This document shows, one piece after another, positions 1 to 8,744 of a DNA stretch of 64,000 bases. The notes under the pieces are model-generated. The model was not told where the DNA came from, did no database searches, and saw only the letters and a list, made by a program, of their open reading frames with translations. Each line of letters opens with the position of its first letter. Within the stretch, counting starts at the first letter, position 1. The stretch comes from an uncultured Prevotella sp. GTDB lineage: Bacteria; Bacteroidota; Bacteroidia; Bacteroidales; Bacteroidaceae. The DNA is taken from assembly GCA_900315035.1 (NCBI GenBank), contig OMXO01000001.1, positions 33,425 through 97,424 on the forward strand, in the 5' to 3' direction. Position numbers and translations under genes: made by a program.

Positions 1-119
1 AAAGTAACGATGGTGATATCGTAACTTTTGGATAGTTCCTTAGCAATCACGGCAGTGACACGCTGGACACCGCCAATGCTAAAAATACTATCAACCAAAA
101 AGCAGATTCTCTGTTTCAT
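1..119 (-). CDS. Glycosyltransferase, GT4-like, 5' fragment cut by window edge
   Basis: Only the first 39 codons are inside the window; the gene continues past base 1 on the minus strand. The visible N-terminus has a short beta strand (ICFLVDS), then SIGGVQRV, then an amphipathic helix and a second strand (DITIVT). This matches the first Rossmann half of GT-B glycosyltransferases of family GT4, where a G-G-x-E/Q-R-V loop contacts the acceptor or nucleotide. Its ATG (119-117) overlaps the TGA of the upstream gene by ATGA, so the two are translationally coupled in one minus-strand operon. Acceptor and sugar donor cannot be told. Confidence 0.75.
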   Translation of the reverse strand, partial: MKQRICFLVDSIFSIGGVQRVTAVIAKELSKSYDITIVT

Positions 120-1231
120 TTGTAGGTTTCTGATATAACGAGTTTCATTTGATGCTCCCACGACAAATCCTTGATGGATTCTCTGATCTCGGCAGCAGAC
201 ATTGACAAGTTCCGGTGGAAACGGATAATCTCTTGAATGTCCACGGGGCTTTCATCTGCAGGCATTTTCAGCACGTACGGTCTGTTGTCGAAGTCACTGT
301 CGGTTTCTGAGTAGGTGAATGGGATGCCGCGAGCAGCATATTCTCTGTTTTTGAGGGTCTTGATTTTTTGGATGCCAACTCTGTGGCGTCCGAGGCTGCC
401 AATGCCAAAATCGCACATGTTGAATAGCTTATCAAGTTCTTCCCCGTGCTTTTTCCCATAAAGAATGACGTAGTTCTCCATGTGGTTTTCAGCTATCAGC
501 TGTTTGAATTCAGCTTCGCCTTCTGCTGAATAAAAGTAGCCGACCATATGGAATTTAACGATGTATTTCTGGGGCTGGGAGTAATAATATGCTAATCCTT
601 TAACAAGCCTGTCAAATCCATGCCATCTGTGAATCTCTGCCACGCCAATCAGATTTAATGTCTGTGAGGTGTCGTTCACAGTGGTCTTCATGCTCACATG
701 CCCAAAGTCTATTCCGTTAGAAATCCGAATGGTTTTTTGACCGAAAATTTGGCGATAGTCAGAAAAAGTAACAATGGCATCTAATTGCTGGGCAAGAAAC
801 CTTCTGAAAATCCTATCCTGGAAAATCTGTTTGCTCATCCCCTGTGCCTTGTATTCAGAATCGTATGGATAGGTCGGTATCTCCATCACCACTTTCATGC
901 CAGCCGCTTTCATTTGCCTCACCATGTGGATGGAAAATGGGTTCGCGTTATGGTTCGAGCGGATATAGACAAATTCTATCTGGTTGTTGACAGCAAATCT
1001 CACGATTGAAGAGAATTCTGTCCTTTTCTTGATTTTACTCATGATCCCCGTGCCATAGTCTGCGATAGTAGTACCGTCAACAATCCTTCTCTTGCTTGTT
1101 GATTCGTCCATATAACAGAGATGAACCTCCATACCGCAGGCCTTGAGTGCATCGACCTGATATGAGATTTTTTTGCTGATCCCGTTGTTAGGATCAAATC
1201 CATGGAATATGAGGAAGAGGGCTTTTTTCAT
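116..1231 (-). CDS. Glycosyltransferase, GT4/GT-B type
   Basis: A 371-residue cytoplasmic protein read as a GT-B glycosyltransferase. The N-terminus (LFLIFHGFDPNNGISKKI) is the glycine-containing first loop. The C-terminal half has the Rossmann-type NLIGVAEIHRWHGFDRL segment and a donor-site region near KIKTLKNREYAARGIPF. The classic E-x7-E motif of GT4 is not obvious, so the donor site is divergent. I chose the ATG at 1231 over an in-frame ATG 18 codons upstream, because the longer form would begin inside the promoter at 1255-1286 and adds residues unlike any GT start. It is first in an operon with the truncated GT at 1-119 and diverges from the GT4 gene at 1361. Probably adds a sugar to a lipid-linked glycan; specificity unknown. 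Confidence 0.8.
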   Translation of the reverse strand: MKKALFLIFHGFDPNNGISKKISYQVDALKACGMEVHLCYMDESTSKRRIVDGTTIADYGTGIMSKIKKRTEFSSIVRFAVNNQIEFVYIRSNHNANPFSIHMVRQMKAAGMKVVMEIPTYPYDSEYKAQGMSKQIFQDRIFRRFLAQQLDAIVTFSDYRQIFGQKTIRISNGIDFGHVSMKTTVNDTSQTLNLIGVAEIHRWHGFDRLVKGLAYYYSQPQKYIVKFHMVGYFYSAEGEAEFKQLIAENHMENYVILYGKKHGEELDKLFNMCDFGIGSLGRHRVGIQKIKTLKNREYAARGIPFTYSETDSDFDNRPYVLKMPADESPVDIQEIIRFHRNLSMSAAEIRESIKDLSWEHQMKLVISETYK

Positions 1232-1254
1232 ATTCTCTGTTTTGAAATTTGGTG

Positions 1255-1286
1255 CTAAGGTAGTTATTTTTCCGAAATCTTCCAAA
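1255..1286 (-). promoter_or_regulatory. Bacteroidetes-type promoter for the 116-1231 gene
   Basis: On the minus strand a -33 TTTG (1283-1286) is followed after 20 bases by TACCTTAG (1255-1262). This is one base off the TAnnTTTG consensus of the Bacteroidetes primary sigma factor. It lies 24 bases before the chosen ATG. Confidence 0.55.
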
Positions 1287-1301
1287 TATTTGGCTCTTTT
1301 T

Positions 1302-1332
1302 TTTGTGTTCTCAATAATTATTTGTACATTTG
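1302..1332 (+). promoter_or_regulatory. Bacteroidetes-type promoter for the 1361 gene
   Basis: TTTG (1302-1305), 19 bases, then TACATTTG (1325-1332), an exact TAnnTTTG match. It diverges from the promoter at 1255-1286. Its position rules out the upstream in-frame ATG at 1322 as the start of the following gene. Confidence 0.75.
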
Positions 1333-1360
1333 CGAGGTATTCCCAATGAGGATAAGGAAA

Positions 1361-2527
1361 ATGAGTGATTCAAAATATAAGATTGTCTATTGCACCCCTG
1401 CCTTGTATTCTGCAGGCGGTGTTGAGCGGATAGTCTCAGTCAAAGCTAGTTATTTTGCTGATGTCTTGGGATATGATGTCACTGTGATTGTCACAGAAGG
1501 AAAAGGTCGAGAATCGTTTTTCCCGCTGTCAGACAAGGTGAAAGTCATCAACTTCGAGCTGGGCTTTGAGGAACTGTGGAGAGCCTCGTTTTTTCGAAAA
1601 ATTCTTTTATATCTTCAGAAGCAAAGGCAGTTTAAGAAGCTGCTGACTTCAGAGCTGATGCGTATCCGTCCGGATTTTACGATCAGTATGCTCCGTCGGG
1701 AAATTAATTTCTTGACAGACATTCATGATGGCAGCAAGAAGATTGGAGAACTACATCTCAGTAGGAAAAATTTCAGGGAACTTGAGAGTCGTCATTATAA
1801 CTTTTTTAAGAAGTTTTTCGCAAAGGTATGGATGAGCGATTTGACTCGAAAACTGAAGAAATTAGACAGACTGGTAGTCTTGACAGAGAAGAGTAAGGCT
1901 TTATGGCCAGAACTGTCAAATGTTGAAGTGATACCAGATCCTCTGCCATTCCAAATAGAGGCTAAGTCTGATCTTCATGCTAAGCGTATTATTACTATCG
2001 GACGTTATGTCTATCAGAAAGGTTACGATCTGTTATTACGAGCATGGGCTGAAATAGAAAAGAAATATCCAGACTGGCAATTGGCTATTTACGGAATGGG
2101 AAATCTAGATTCATTACGGAATCAGATGCGAGAATTAGGTGTTGATGAAGACCGTTGTTTGCTGAATGGCCCTGTCAATGATGTGATAAGAGAATATCAG
2201 AATAGTTCCGTATTTGTCTTGCCTTCTCGTTTCGAAGGTTTCGGTCTTGTTATTATCGAGGCGATGTCTTGTGGTGTTCCCGTGGTGGCTTTCAACTGTT
2301 CAATGGGACCCGATGAAATTATTTCTGACGGGGAGGATGGTTTTTTGGTACCTGTTGGCGATATTTGTGCTTTGGCTGAGAAATTGCAAACACTTATGCA
2401 GAATCAGGAGTTGCGAATGAAGTTCTCTGAAACAGCCTACCGCAATTCTGGCCGATATCGTATTGATAAGATCTCCAATCAATGGATACAGTTGTTCACC
2501 CAATTGAGTGAAGAGAATGAAATATGA
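1361..2527 (+). CDS. Glycosyltransferase family 4
   Basis: A 388-residue GT-B retaining glycosyltransferase of the GT4 type. The N-terminal domain opens with YKIVYCTPALYSAGGVERIVSV, the GGxER loop. The C-terminal nucleotide-sugar domain begins near IITIGRYVYQKGYDLLL and carries the E-x7-E signature EGFGLVIIEAMSCGVPVVA plus GPDEIISDGEDGFLV. The ATG at 1361 follows a purine-rich AAGGAAA; 1346 is an alternative in-frame ATG. The next gene begins inside its last codons, so both belong to one operon. It is the first of several related GT4 proteins (also 4460, 5614, 7572). Cytoplasmic face of the inner membrane, adding a hexose-type sugar to a glycan precursor is inferred; donor unknown. Confidence 0.88.
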   Translation: MSDSKYKIVYCTPALYSAGGVERIVSVKASYFADVLGYDVTVIVTEGKGRESFFPLSDKVKVINFELGFEELWRASFFRKILLYLQKQRQFKKLLTSELMRIRPDFTISMLRREINFLTDIHDGSKKIGELHLSRKNFRELESRHYNFFKKFFAKVWMSDLTRKLKKLDRLVVLTEKSKALWPELSNVEVIPDPLPFQIEAKSDLHAKRIITIGRYVYQKGYDLLLRAWAEIEKKYPDWQLAIYGMGNLDSLRNQMRELGVDEDRCLLNGPVNDVIREYQNSSVFVLPSRFEGFGLVIIEAMSCGVPVVAFNCSMGPDEIISDGEDGFLVPVGDICALAEKLQTLMQNQELRMKFSETAYRNSGRYRIDKISNQWIQLFTQLSEENEI

Positions 2528-3542
2528 TGTCACCATAGGTGTTCCTATCTATAATGTGGAACCATATATCGCCCGGTCTTTGGAATCCGCATTAGCCCAA
2601 ACCTATCCATCTATAGAGTTCTTACTTGTGGATGATTTTAGCAGTGATCTTTCTGCGGATATTGTCCGACGATTTCAAATAAATCATCCACGTGGTGCTG
2701 ATATCCGATTACTTTCAAATCCAAAAAATCTTGGCGTTTCTGCCTCACGAAATAGAATCATCGATGAGGCTCGAGGAGAATACCTTTTTTTTATGGATGC
2801 CGACGATGTGATTGATGAGGATACCATCAGCCTGTTAATACAAATGATTCGGCAGTGTCAGGCAGAAGTTGCATTCGGTTCATATGAAAAGATAGAAATT
2901 TCTGGTTTGAAGACTATATATCAGTATCCTGATATTCAGTTGCTTGAAAACGAGTCATTAGCAAGATTCGCTTATCGCAAATTCGGTGGTGTTCAAGCTT
3001 CTGCTTGCAATTATCTTGTAAAACTGTCCATCTTGCGGGAGAACCATCTTCGCTTTATTGATGTGAATTATTGGGAAGACTTGGTCTTTACATTCGACTT
3101 GGTGACATACATACGTCGTGCCGTCTTGTCAAGTCAGATTACCTATCATTATCTGTGTCGTGAAAATTCACTATCTCATTATCAGAATAGACAAGAGATT
3201 AATAAAGATGAAATACTGAATAATATAAAAGCTGTAAATGTTCTGAAAACGGGTTCTTCTCATTATTCTAATAAGAGCTATTATCCTGAACGTTGCTATG
3301 TGGTTATGATGACCTATTTTTATATGATTTGTAATATCTTGAAACGAGGAAAGCATATCGCCCCGCCATTCACATACCAAGAAATCAGAAGCCTTATGTC
3401 CCATCCTGCAACATTTAAGGAGATTTGTTCATTCCAGCATGTACGTTTTAAGAATCTACTCCTTTTTCTGATAGGCAAATTGCCTTCATTTTTGTGTGTT
3501 GAGACCATCAGATGTCTTGGTAAAATGAAAAAGTTAGTATAA
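2517..3542 (+). CDS. Glycosyltransferase family 2
   Basis: A 341-residue GT-A inverting glycosyltransferase. The N-terminal ~110 residues hold the family signature: VTIGVPIYNVEPYI, then EFLLVDDFSSD, then the metal-binding acidic motif in FFMDADDVIDED. The region around NYWEDLVFTFDLV supplies the E-D pair expected at the catalytic base position. The ATG at 2517 lies inside the preceding gene, an 11-base overlap; a GTG three codons earlier is possible but less likely. The C-terminal 120 residues are basic and amphipathic, consistent with membrane association. Acceptor and donor unknown. Confidence 0.88.
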   Translation: MKYDVTIGVPIYNVEPYIARSLESALAQTYPSIEFLLVDDFSSDLSADIVRRFQINHPRGADIRLLSNPKNLGVSASRNRIIDEARGEYLFFMDADDVIDEDTISLLIQMIRQCQAEVAFGSYEKIEISGLKTIYQYPDIQLLENESLARFAYRKFGGVQASACNYLVKLSILRENHLRFIDVNYWEDLVFTFDLVTYIRRAVLSSQITYHYLCRENSLSHYQNRQEINKDEILNNIKAVNVLKTGSSHYSNKSYYPERCYVVMMTYFYMICNILKRGKHIAPPFTYQEIRSLMSHPATFKEICSFQHVRFKNLLLFLIGKLPSFLCVETIRCLGKMKKLV

Positions 3543-3544
3543 AA

Positions 3545-3576
3545 TTTGGAGATTTAATAAAAATATCTTATCTTCG
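3545..3576 (+). promoter_or_regulatory. Probable promoter for the 3606 operon
   Basis: TTTG (3545-3548), 20 bases, TATCTTCG (3569-3576), one mismatch to TAnnTTTG. It lies just after the stop of the GT2 gene and 29 bases before the next ATG, so the 3606-6738 genes may have their own transcript. Confidence 0.5.
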
Positions 3577-3605
3577 CACACAGAAAATAAATAATATGTA
3601 ATCTT

Positions 3606-4463
3606 ATGACCCAGTGGTACGATAAATATCTTTCAGTTTATGGCAAACCCTTCAGTGAAGTCCCGCAGGATGTCATTGCTGGAACTCGTGAACGATTGGC
3701 AAAGTTGCAAAGTGAAAAGCCTTTAGCATCAATAGTTGTCATAGGCTATAATGAAGAGACGCATTTACAGGCTTGTTTGTGGGCTATAAGTGAAATTGTC
3801 TGTAAATATCCTGTAGAGGTTATTGGTGTTGATAACGATTCAAAAGATCGGACTGCTGAGATTTTTGAGAAATCAGGTATTCCATATTATACTGAATACC
3901 AGCATTCTTGTGGTTATGCACGTCGCTGTGGGTTGCAGCATGCTCGAGGTAGATATTATTTTGATGTTGATAGTGACACCCTTTATCCTCCTTTGTATTA
4001 TGAATTAATGATAGAACAACTACTGAAACCTGGGGTCGTTGCTGTTTCCGCTACTTGGACTTACTTTCCGGATGAGAAACACGGTAAGTTGGGCTTGAAA
4101 TTATTTGAACTATGTCGTGATCTCTTTCTCTATATCCAACACTTTAAGCGCCCAGAACTAAGTGTCCGTGGTCTGGTTTTCGCATATAATGCGGACTATG
4201 GCCGTAAAGAAGAATACCGAGTCGATATTATTCGCGGAGAGGATGGTTCTATGGCTCTGTCGTTAAAAAAATACGGAAAGATTAAGTTTGTTCGAGATCG
4301 TCGGTGTCGAGCAATTACTGGCTATGGCACTATAGGAGATCAGTCTTTGTGGCAAAGTTTTGTTCAGCATGTCAAGATACAGAGCAAAGGTATCTCGCGC
4401 ATTTTCTATAAGAAAGACCACTATGAGGATAGTGATGATAATCTCGTAAAGCCTAAGTCATGA
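3606..4463 (+). CDS. Glycosyltransferase family 2
   Basis: A 285-residue GT-A protein. A ~45-residue N-terminal extension precedes ASIVVIGYNEETHLQACLWA, followed by EVIGVDNDSKDRTAEIF and the metal-binding FDVDSDTLYPP. The segment VDIIRGEDGSMAL carries the acidic pair typical of the GT2 catalytic base. It resembles the GT2 proteins that start with a full N-E-E nucleotide-binding loop. The stop overlaps the next ATG (ATGA at 4460), so it is coupled to the GT4 gene that follows. Sugar specificity cannot be read from the sequence. Confidence 0.86.
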   Translation: MTQWYDKYLSVYGKPFSEVPQDVIAGTRERLAKLQSEKPLASIVVIGYNEETHLQACLWAISEIVCKYPVEVIGVDNDSKDRTAEIFEKSGIPYYTEYQHSCGYARRCGLQHARGRYYFDVDSDTLYPPLYYELMIEQLLKPGVVAVSATWTYFPDEKHGKLGLKLFELCRDLFLYIQHFKRPELSVRGLVFAYNADYGRKEEYRVDIIRGEDGSMALSLKKYGKIKFVRDRRCRAITGYGTIGDQSLWQSFVQHVKIQSKGISRIFYKKDHYEDSDDNLVKPKS

Positions 4464-5617
4464 AGATAGTTTATGTTTATCCCCATTTTAGGAATTTTGG
4501 GGGAACTGAACGAGTTTTGATCGACAAAATGAATTATTTTGCCAGTCAAGAAGGTTATGAGGTGTATTCCATAACTCATGAACAAGGGAACTTTCCAATG
4601 GCTTATAAAATGTCTCCTCAAGTTAAGCATATTGATTTAGGATTACGTTATGGTCCATTGTTTCAGTACAATAGTTTATTTCGTCTTTATAAGGGAATAC
4701 AATTTGATAGGTTGCTAAAGTCTCGCTATGACGAATTGATGCAATCCTTGAAGCCGGACATTGTAATCGCTACCACATATTATAATAATTTGATATCAAT
4801 AGTTGGATCATGTCCTGTACCTTATGTGCGCATCTTGGAATCACACATTGATAAACGCTATATTTTAAACAACGATCCTCTTAATCGTAAGAGTTTCCTA
4901 AGGTGGCTTCATACCTCATTTTTAATGAAATCTATTACTCGTTCTGCTCGTCTTTTTGATTTGTTAGTAACATTAAATGAAGAAGACATGAAGGATTGGG
5001 CTGAATATGTAAAGACTACCGTGATATCTAATGTCGTGCATTTGAATCCAACGAACAAAATCAGTGAAAGCACATCAAAGCGTGTCATTTTTGTAGGCCG
5101 TTATACAGAACAAAAGGGTATTGATGACTTGTTTAAAGTGTGGCAAATGGTACATACAAAGTGTCCTGATTGGCGCCTTGATTTGTATGGAGAAGGGCAT
5201 CTGATGGGTAATTTACTATATGAAGCAAAGCGCCTCAATATTGGCATTGAAGTCCATAAACCATGTAGTGACATATTTAGTAAATATATTGAAAGTTCTA
5301 TCTTTGTGATGTCTTCTATATTTGAGCCTTTTGGTCTTGTACTTCCAGAAGCGATGAGTTGTGGTTTGCCTGTTGTGGCCTTTGACTGTCCATATGGTCC
5401 CAAAGAAATCATTGAAGATGGGAAAACAGGTTTCCTTATACCTGATCGTGACATTTCGTATTATGCAGAGAAGGTTTGCGAATTGATTAAATCTTATGAT
5501 TTACGAAAGAAAATGGGTGAAGCTGCTGTTGTTTCTTCCCAACGCTTCTCATATGATTATGTTATGCCATTGTGGAAAGATCTTTTTGAAAACTTGACAA
5601 AGTCTTCTGTATCATGA
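4460..5617 (+). CDS. Glycosyltransferase family 4
   Basis: A 385-residue GT-B enzyme. The start MKIVYVYPHFRNFGGTERVLIDKMNYF contains the GGTER loop, and the C-terminal domain runs from RVIFVGRYTEQKGIDDLF through EPFGLVLPEAMSCGLPVVA (E-x7-E) to GPKEIIEDGKTGFLIP. It shares almost the same donor-site wording with the next gene (5614) and clearly resembles 1361 and 7572, so these arose by duplication and diverged. It is joined to both neighbours by ATGA overlaps. A cytoplasmic retaining transferase acting on a lipid-linked oligosaccharide is the likely role. Confidence 0.9.
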   Translation: MKIVYVYPHFRNFGGTERVLIDKMNYFASQEGYEVYSITHEQGNFPMAYKMSPQVKHIDLGLRYGPLFQYNSLFRLYKGIQFDRLLKSRYDELMQSLKPDIVIATTYYNNLISIVGSCPVPYVRILESHIDKRYILNNDPLNRKSFLRWLHTSFLMKSITRSARLFDLLVTLNEEDMKDWAEYVKTTVISNVVHLNPTNKISESTSKRVIFVGRYTEQKGIDDLFKVWQMVHTKCPDWRLDLYGEGHLMGNLLYEAKRLNIGIEVHKPCSDIFSKYIESSIFVMSSIFEPFGLVLPEAMSCGLPVVAFDCPYGPKEIIEDGKTGFLIPDRDISYYAEKVCELIKSYDLRKKMGEAAVVSSQRFSYDYVMPLWKDLFENLTKSSVS

Positions 5618-6738
5618 AGATACTTTATTTGTTTAGGTCATTGGCTGTTTGGGGAGGTATTGAGCGGATTCTTGTTGATAAAATGAACTGGCTGGCTTCA
5701 AAAGAAGACATAGATGTTTATATGTTGACGACGGATCAAGGAGATCATCCTATTCCTTATCAGGTTTGTAATAATGTCCATATAGAGGATTTGGGTATCA
5801 GTTTTCATCGAAGATATCAGTTTGGTTATTTGAAACGTATAGTCATCTCCTATCAGATGCGCCACAAATATAAAAAAAGTCTATCAGATCGTATAAATCG
5901 GATTCAGCCTGATGTCATTGTTTGCACTACAGCTGACCAAATTGATATTATAACGGAAGTTAAGAGAAGAATCCCCTTGGTCGTAGAATCTCATTCAATT
6001 TGTAGTCGGACTATTGAGCAAGGAGAGAATGCTGTTTTGCGAATATATCGTCGCTTTAAATTTTTGAAATCACTTTCAAAGACTGATTGCGTAGTAGCAT
6101 TGACGGTAGGTGATGCAGAGGAATGGCGTCATTTCCATCATCACGTAATAGTTATTCCAAATATGCTCCATCCCTGTAAGGTAGAATCCTCTCCTTTGAC
6201 TTCAAAGCGTGTGATTTGGGTAGGCCGTTTTGATTATCAAAAACGGGCGGAGGTTGCTATTGACATTTGGAAACATGTCGTCAATCGGTATCCAGATTGG
6301 TCTTTGGATATCTATGGGGAAGGAGAATACGAGTCTGAAATAGCCTTAATGACTTCGTCAACGCGAAATGTCTTTCTTCATAAGCCAACATCTCATATTT
6401 TTGATTGTTATTCCAATAGCTCAATCTTAATATCTACATCTTTGTTTGAACCTTTTGGGTTGGTGATAGCAGAAGCCATGAGTTGTGGCTTGCCTGTTGT
6501 CGCTTTTGATTGCCCCTATGGTCCTGCGGCTATCATCAACGAAGGTGTGAACGGCTTTCTAATTCCTTCTGACAATATGCACTATTTCGCTGATAAATTG
6601 TCATTGTTGATAGAAGATAGTTCACTTAGAAAGCACATGGGACAGGCTGCATTAGATTCCTCGGATAGGTTTAATGCTGACCTCGTTATGCCCCAATGGT
6701 TGGCTCTATTTGACGAATTATCTAAAAAACATAGGTAA
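5614..6738 (+). CDS. Glycosyltransferase family 4 (paralogue of 4460)
   Basis: A 374-residue GT-B protein beginning MKILYLFRSLAVWGGIERILVDKMNWL. The donor domain starts at RVIWVGRFDYQKRAEVAID and contains EPFGLVIAEAMSCGLPVVA with E-x7-E, then GPAAIINEGVNGFLIP. Compared with the 4460 product, the N-terminal acceptor half is much more divergent than the donor half, which suggests same-donor, different-acceptor enzymes. The start overlaps the previous stop by four bases. Last gene before the promoter at 6741. Confidence 0.9.
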   Translation: MKILYLFRSLAVWGGIERILVDKMNWLASKEDIDVYMLTTDQGDHPIPYQVCNNVHIEDLGISFHRRYQFGYLKRIVISYQMRHKYKKSLSDRINRIQPDVIVCTTADQIDIITEVKRRIPLVVESHSICSRTIEQGENAVLRIYRRFKFLKSLSKTDCVVALTVGDAEEWRHFHHHVIVIPNMLHPCKVESSPLTSKRVIWVGRFDYQKRAEVAIDIWKHVVNRYPDWSLDIYGEGEYESEIALMTSSTRNVFLHKPTSHIFDCYSNSSILISTSLFEPFGLVIAEAMSCGLPVVAFDCPYGPAAIINEGVNGFLIPSDNMHYFADKLSLLIEDSSLRKHMGQAALDSSDRFNADLVMPQWLALFDELSKKHR

Positions 6739-6740
6739 TA

Positions 6741-6772
6741 TTTGCAGCATTCAAAAAATATTTTTATTTTTG
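6741..6772 (+). promoter_or_regulatory. Promoter for the 6800 operon
   Basis: TTTG (6741-6744), 20 bases, TATTTTTG (6765-6772), an exact match, 27 bases before the ATG at 6800. Confidence 0.65.
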
Positions 6773-6799
6773 CATCATAAATTGTAATACACTCTATTT

Positions 6800-7561
6800 A
6801 TGATTCCAAAAATCATCCATCTCTGTTGGTTAAGCGGTGATCCATACCCCGCAAAAATTGCTAGATGTCTCCAAACCTGGAAAAAGTATTTGCCAGATTA
6901 TCAGGTAATGTTATGGGATACCAATCGTTTTGACTTAAACTCATCTATTTGGGTTAAACAGGCTTTTGAAAATAGGAAGTATGCATTTGCAGCAGATTAT
7001 ATCCGTTTCTATGCACTTTATCATCATGGTGGTATCTATTTGGATTCAGATGTTGAGGTGATTAAATCTTTTGATGACTTGCTGGACTTGCCTTATTTCA
7101 TAGGGGCTGAGAAAGCTGGTACTCCAGAAGCTGCAATTATGGGAGCGGAAAGAGGTTGTGATTGGATCAAGCAATGTTTAGATTATTACAATCATAGGGC
7201 CTTTGTTAAAGAAGATGGAAGTCTGGATATCAGAAAGCTTCCCGAGATTATGGATGAACAGATTCTAAAGCTTAAACCTCTTCGAGTATTGTCTATTAAT
7301 GAAAGCAAACGAATTCGTACACTTGACTTCTCGAAAGAAGTGCTCATTTTTAATGATGCTTATTTCTCGCCAAAAGTTTTCGATTCGCGAGAGGTGGAAA
7401 TTACACCATATACCTATGCGATACATCACTATCAGAATTCGTGGTTTTCTACCAAAGCAAAAGCATATTATCGCTTCAGGTCTTTCTTGATAAAGATTCT
7501 TGGTTATTCTTTTGTCCGTAGAGCAGAATGTTTTTTGATGCCTTGGAAGTTTAAAAAGTAG
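6800..7561 (+). CDS. GT32-family glycosyltransferase (DXD capsular sugar transferase)
   Basis: A 253-residue protein of the GT32 type. The start MIPKIIHLCWLSGDPYPAKI is the family's typical I-P-K-x-I-H opening. W-x-D/N nucleotide contacts appear in YQVMLWDTNRFD, and the signature AADYIRFYALYHHGGIYLDSDVE follows, with the D-x-D metal-binding pair in LDSDVE. The C-terminus has a conserved histidine in YAIHHYQNSWF, as in many capsule GT32 enzymes. It probably transfers an alpha-linked hexose or N-acetylhexosamine in the cytoplasm. It is followed 10 bases later by a GT4 gene in the same direction. Confidence 0.88.
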   Translation: MIPKIIHLCWLSGDPYPAKIARCLQTWKKYLPDYQVMLWDTNRFDLNSSIWVKQAFENRKYAFAADYIRFYALYHHGGIYLDSDVEVIKSFDDLLDLPYFIGAEKAGTPEAAIMGAERGCDWIKQCLDYYNHRAFVKEDGSLDIRKLPEIMDEQILKLKPLRVLSINESKRIRTLDFSKEVLIFNDAYFSPKVFDSREVEITPYTYAIHHYQNSWFSTKAKAYYRFRSFLIKILGYSFVRRAECFLMPWKFKK

Positions 7562-7571
7562 AGTTGTTCTC

Positions 7572-8723
7572 ATGAGAATATTAATTATGCATCGGTCTTT
7601 CGCGTTGGTCGGAGGAGCTGAAAGGGTTATTACAGATAAGGCTAATTTTTTGGCAAATGCAGGCCATCAGTTGTTGCTTGTCAGTTACGAACAGGGACAG
7701 CATCCTCTGCCTTATGAACTACATCCTTCTGTAGGTTATAAAGACCTGGATTGCCGTTTCTTTACCTTGTCTAAATATTCATTACCCTTACATATTTATC
7801 ATTTCTTTCGTCTGAGGAACAAGTTTAGAAAAGCGTTGCGCTCGACCGTTGAGGACTTTAAGCCCGATGTGGTAGTTCTGGCTTCTGATTGGCAAACGTT
7901 GATGGGTGCTGTTGTGCAGTCTGTAAATCCAATACCGGTTATTGCCGAGTTTCATAATACTTATGCTCATATTATGCGTAAGGTAGAATCTTCTGAGAAT
8001 TGGTTAAGGAAAGTGGTGACTCAATTCTATTATCGACAGACGATTAGCAATTTGAGGAAATGCTCAAAGTTGGTGGTGTTAACAGAGATAGATGCTCAAA
8101 ATTGGAGACGACATTTTGATAATGTTTATGTCATTCCCAATCCTGTTACCCAATATCCAGAGGTGATAGATGACGTACCCAAAGATAATGGACGTATCAT
8201 TTTTGTGGGTCGATTCAATCATGAAAAGCGTATAGACAGATTGATTACAGCCTTCTCTGTGATTGCTGAAAGATATCCGGATTGGCATGTGGATATTTTT
8301 GGGGACGGTAACGAAAAAGAAAATTTATTGCGGCAGATAGATGAATGCGGATTGGTAAATCGTGTAGTGATTCATGAGCCAACAAAAGCAATCTATGATG
8401 AATATAAGCGGAGCGAAATGTTAGTTCTCTGTTCTGAACACGAAGCTTCGCCGCTTGTGCTAGTTGAGGCAATGGCTTGTGGTGTACCTTGTGTCTCGCT
8501 GGATTGCCCAACAGGTCCTCGAGCTATAATTAATGACGGGGAAACGGGTTTGTTGGCTAAAGATGGTGATGTCAATGATTTGGCATCCAAGATAGAATGG
8601 CTAATCGCTCATGAGGCTGAACGTAAGGAAATGGGGCGGAAAGCCCGTGTTTTTGCTGCTTCTCGGAAACAGGATGTTGTTATGGGACAATGGGAAAAAC
8701 TATATACGGGCATAATTGAGTGA
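7572..8723 (+). CDS. Glycosyltransferase family 4 (paralogue of 4460/5614)
   Basis: A 383-residue GT-B enzyme. It opens MRILIMHRSFALVGGAERVITDKANFL with the GGAER loop. The donor domain starts at RIIFVGRFNHEKRIDRLI and has EASPLVLVEAMACGVPCVS (E-x7-E) and GPRAIINDGETGLLAKDG. It keeps the same internal phrase EQGQHPLPYEL that 4460 and 5614 carry in slightly changed form (EQGNFPMAY, DQGDHPIPY), which links the three as one paralogous subfamily. It sits between the GT32 gene and the beta-propeller protein. Confidence 0.9.
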   Translation: MRILIMHRSFALVGGAERVITDKANFLANAGHQLLLVSYEQGQHPLPYELHPSVGYKDLDCRFFTLSKYSLPLHIYHFFRLRNKFRKALRSTVEDFKPDVVVLASDWQTLMGAVVQSVNPIPVIAEFHNTYAHIMRKVESSENWLRKVVTQFYYRQTISNLRKCSKLVVLTEIDAQNWRRHFDNVYVIPNPVTQYPEVIDDVPKDNGRIIFVGRFNHEKRIDRLITAFSVIAERYPDWHVDIFGDGNEKENLLRQIDECGLVNRVVIHEPTKAIYDEYKRSEMLVLCSEHEASPLVLVEAMACGVPCVSLDCPTGPRAIINDGETGLLAKDGDVNDLASKIEWLIAHEAERKEMGRKARVFAASRKQDVVMGQWEKLYTGIIE

Positions 8724-8744
8724 ACAATTATTCATTTTAGAAAC

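Noticed and set aside
785-1009. Plus-strand 74-codon frame opposite the first glycosyltransferase
   Set aside because: Antisense shadow of the GT gene, without promoter or domain.
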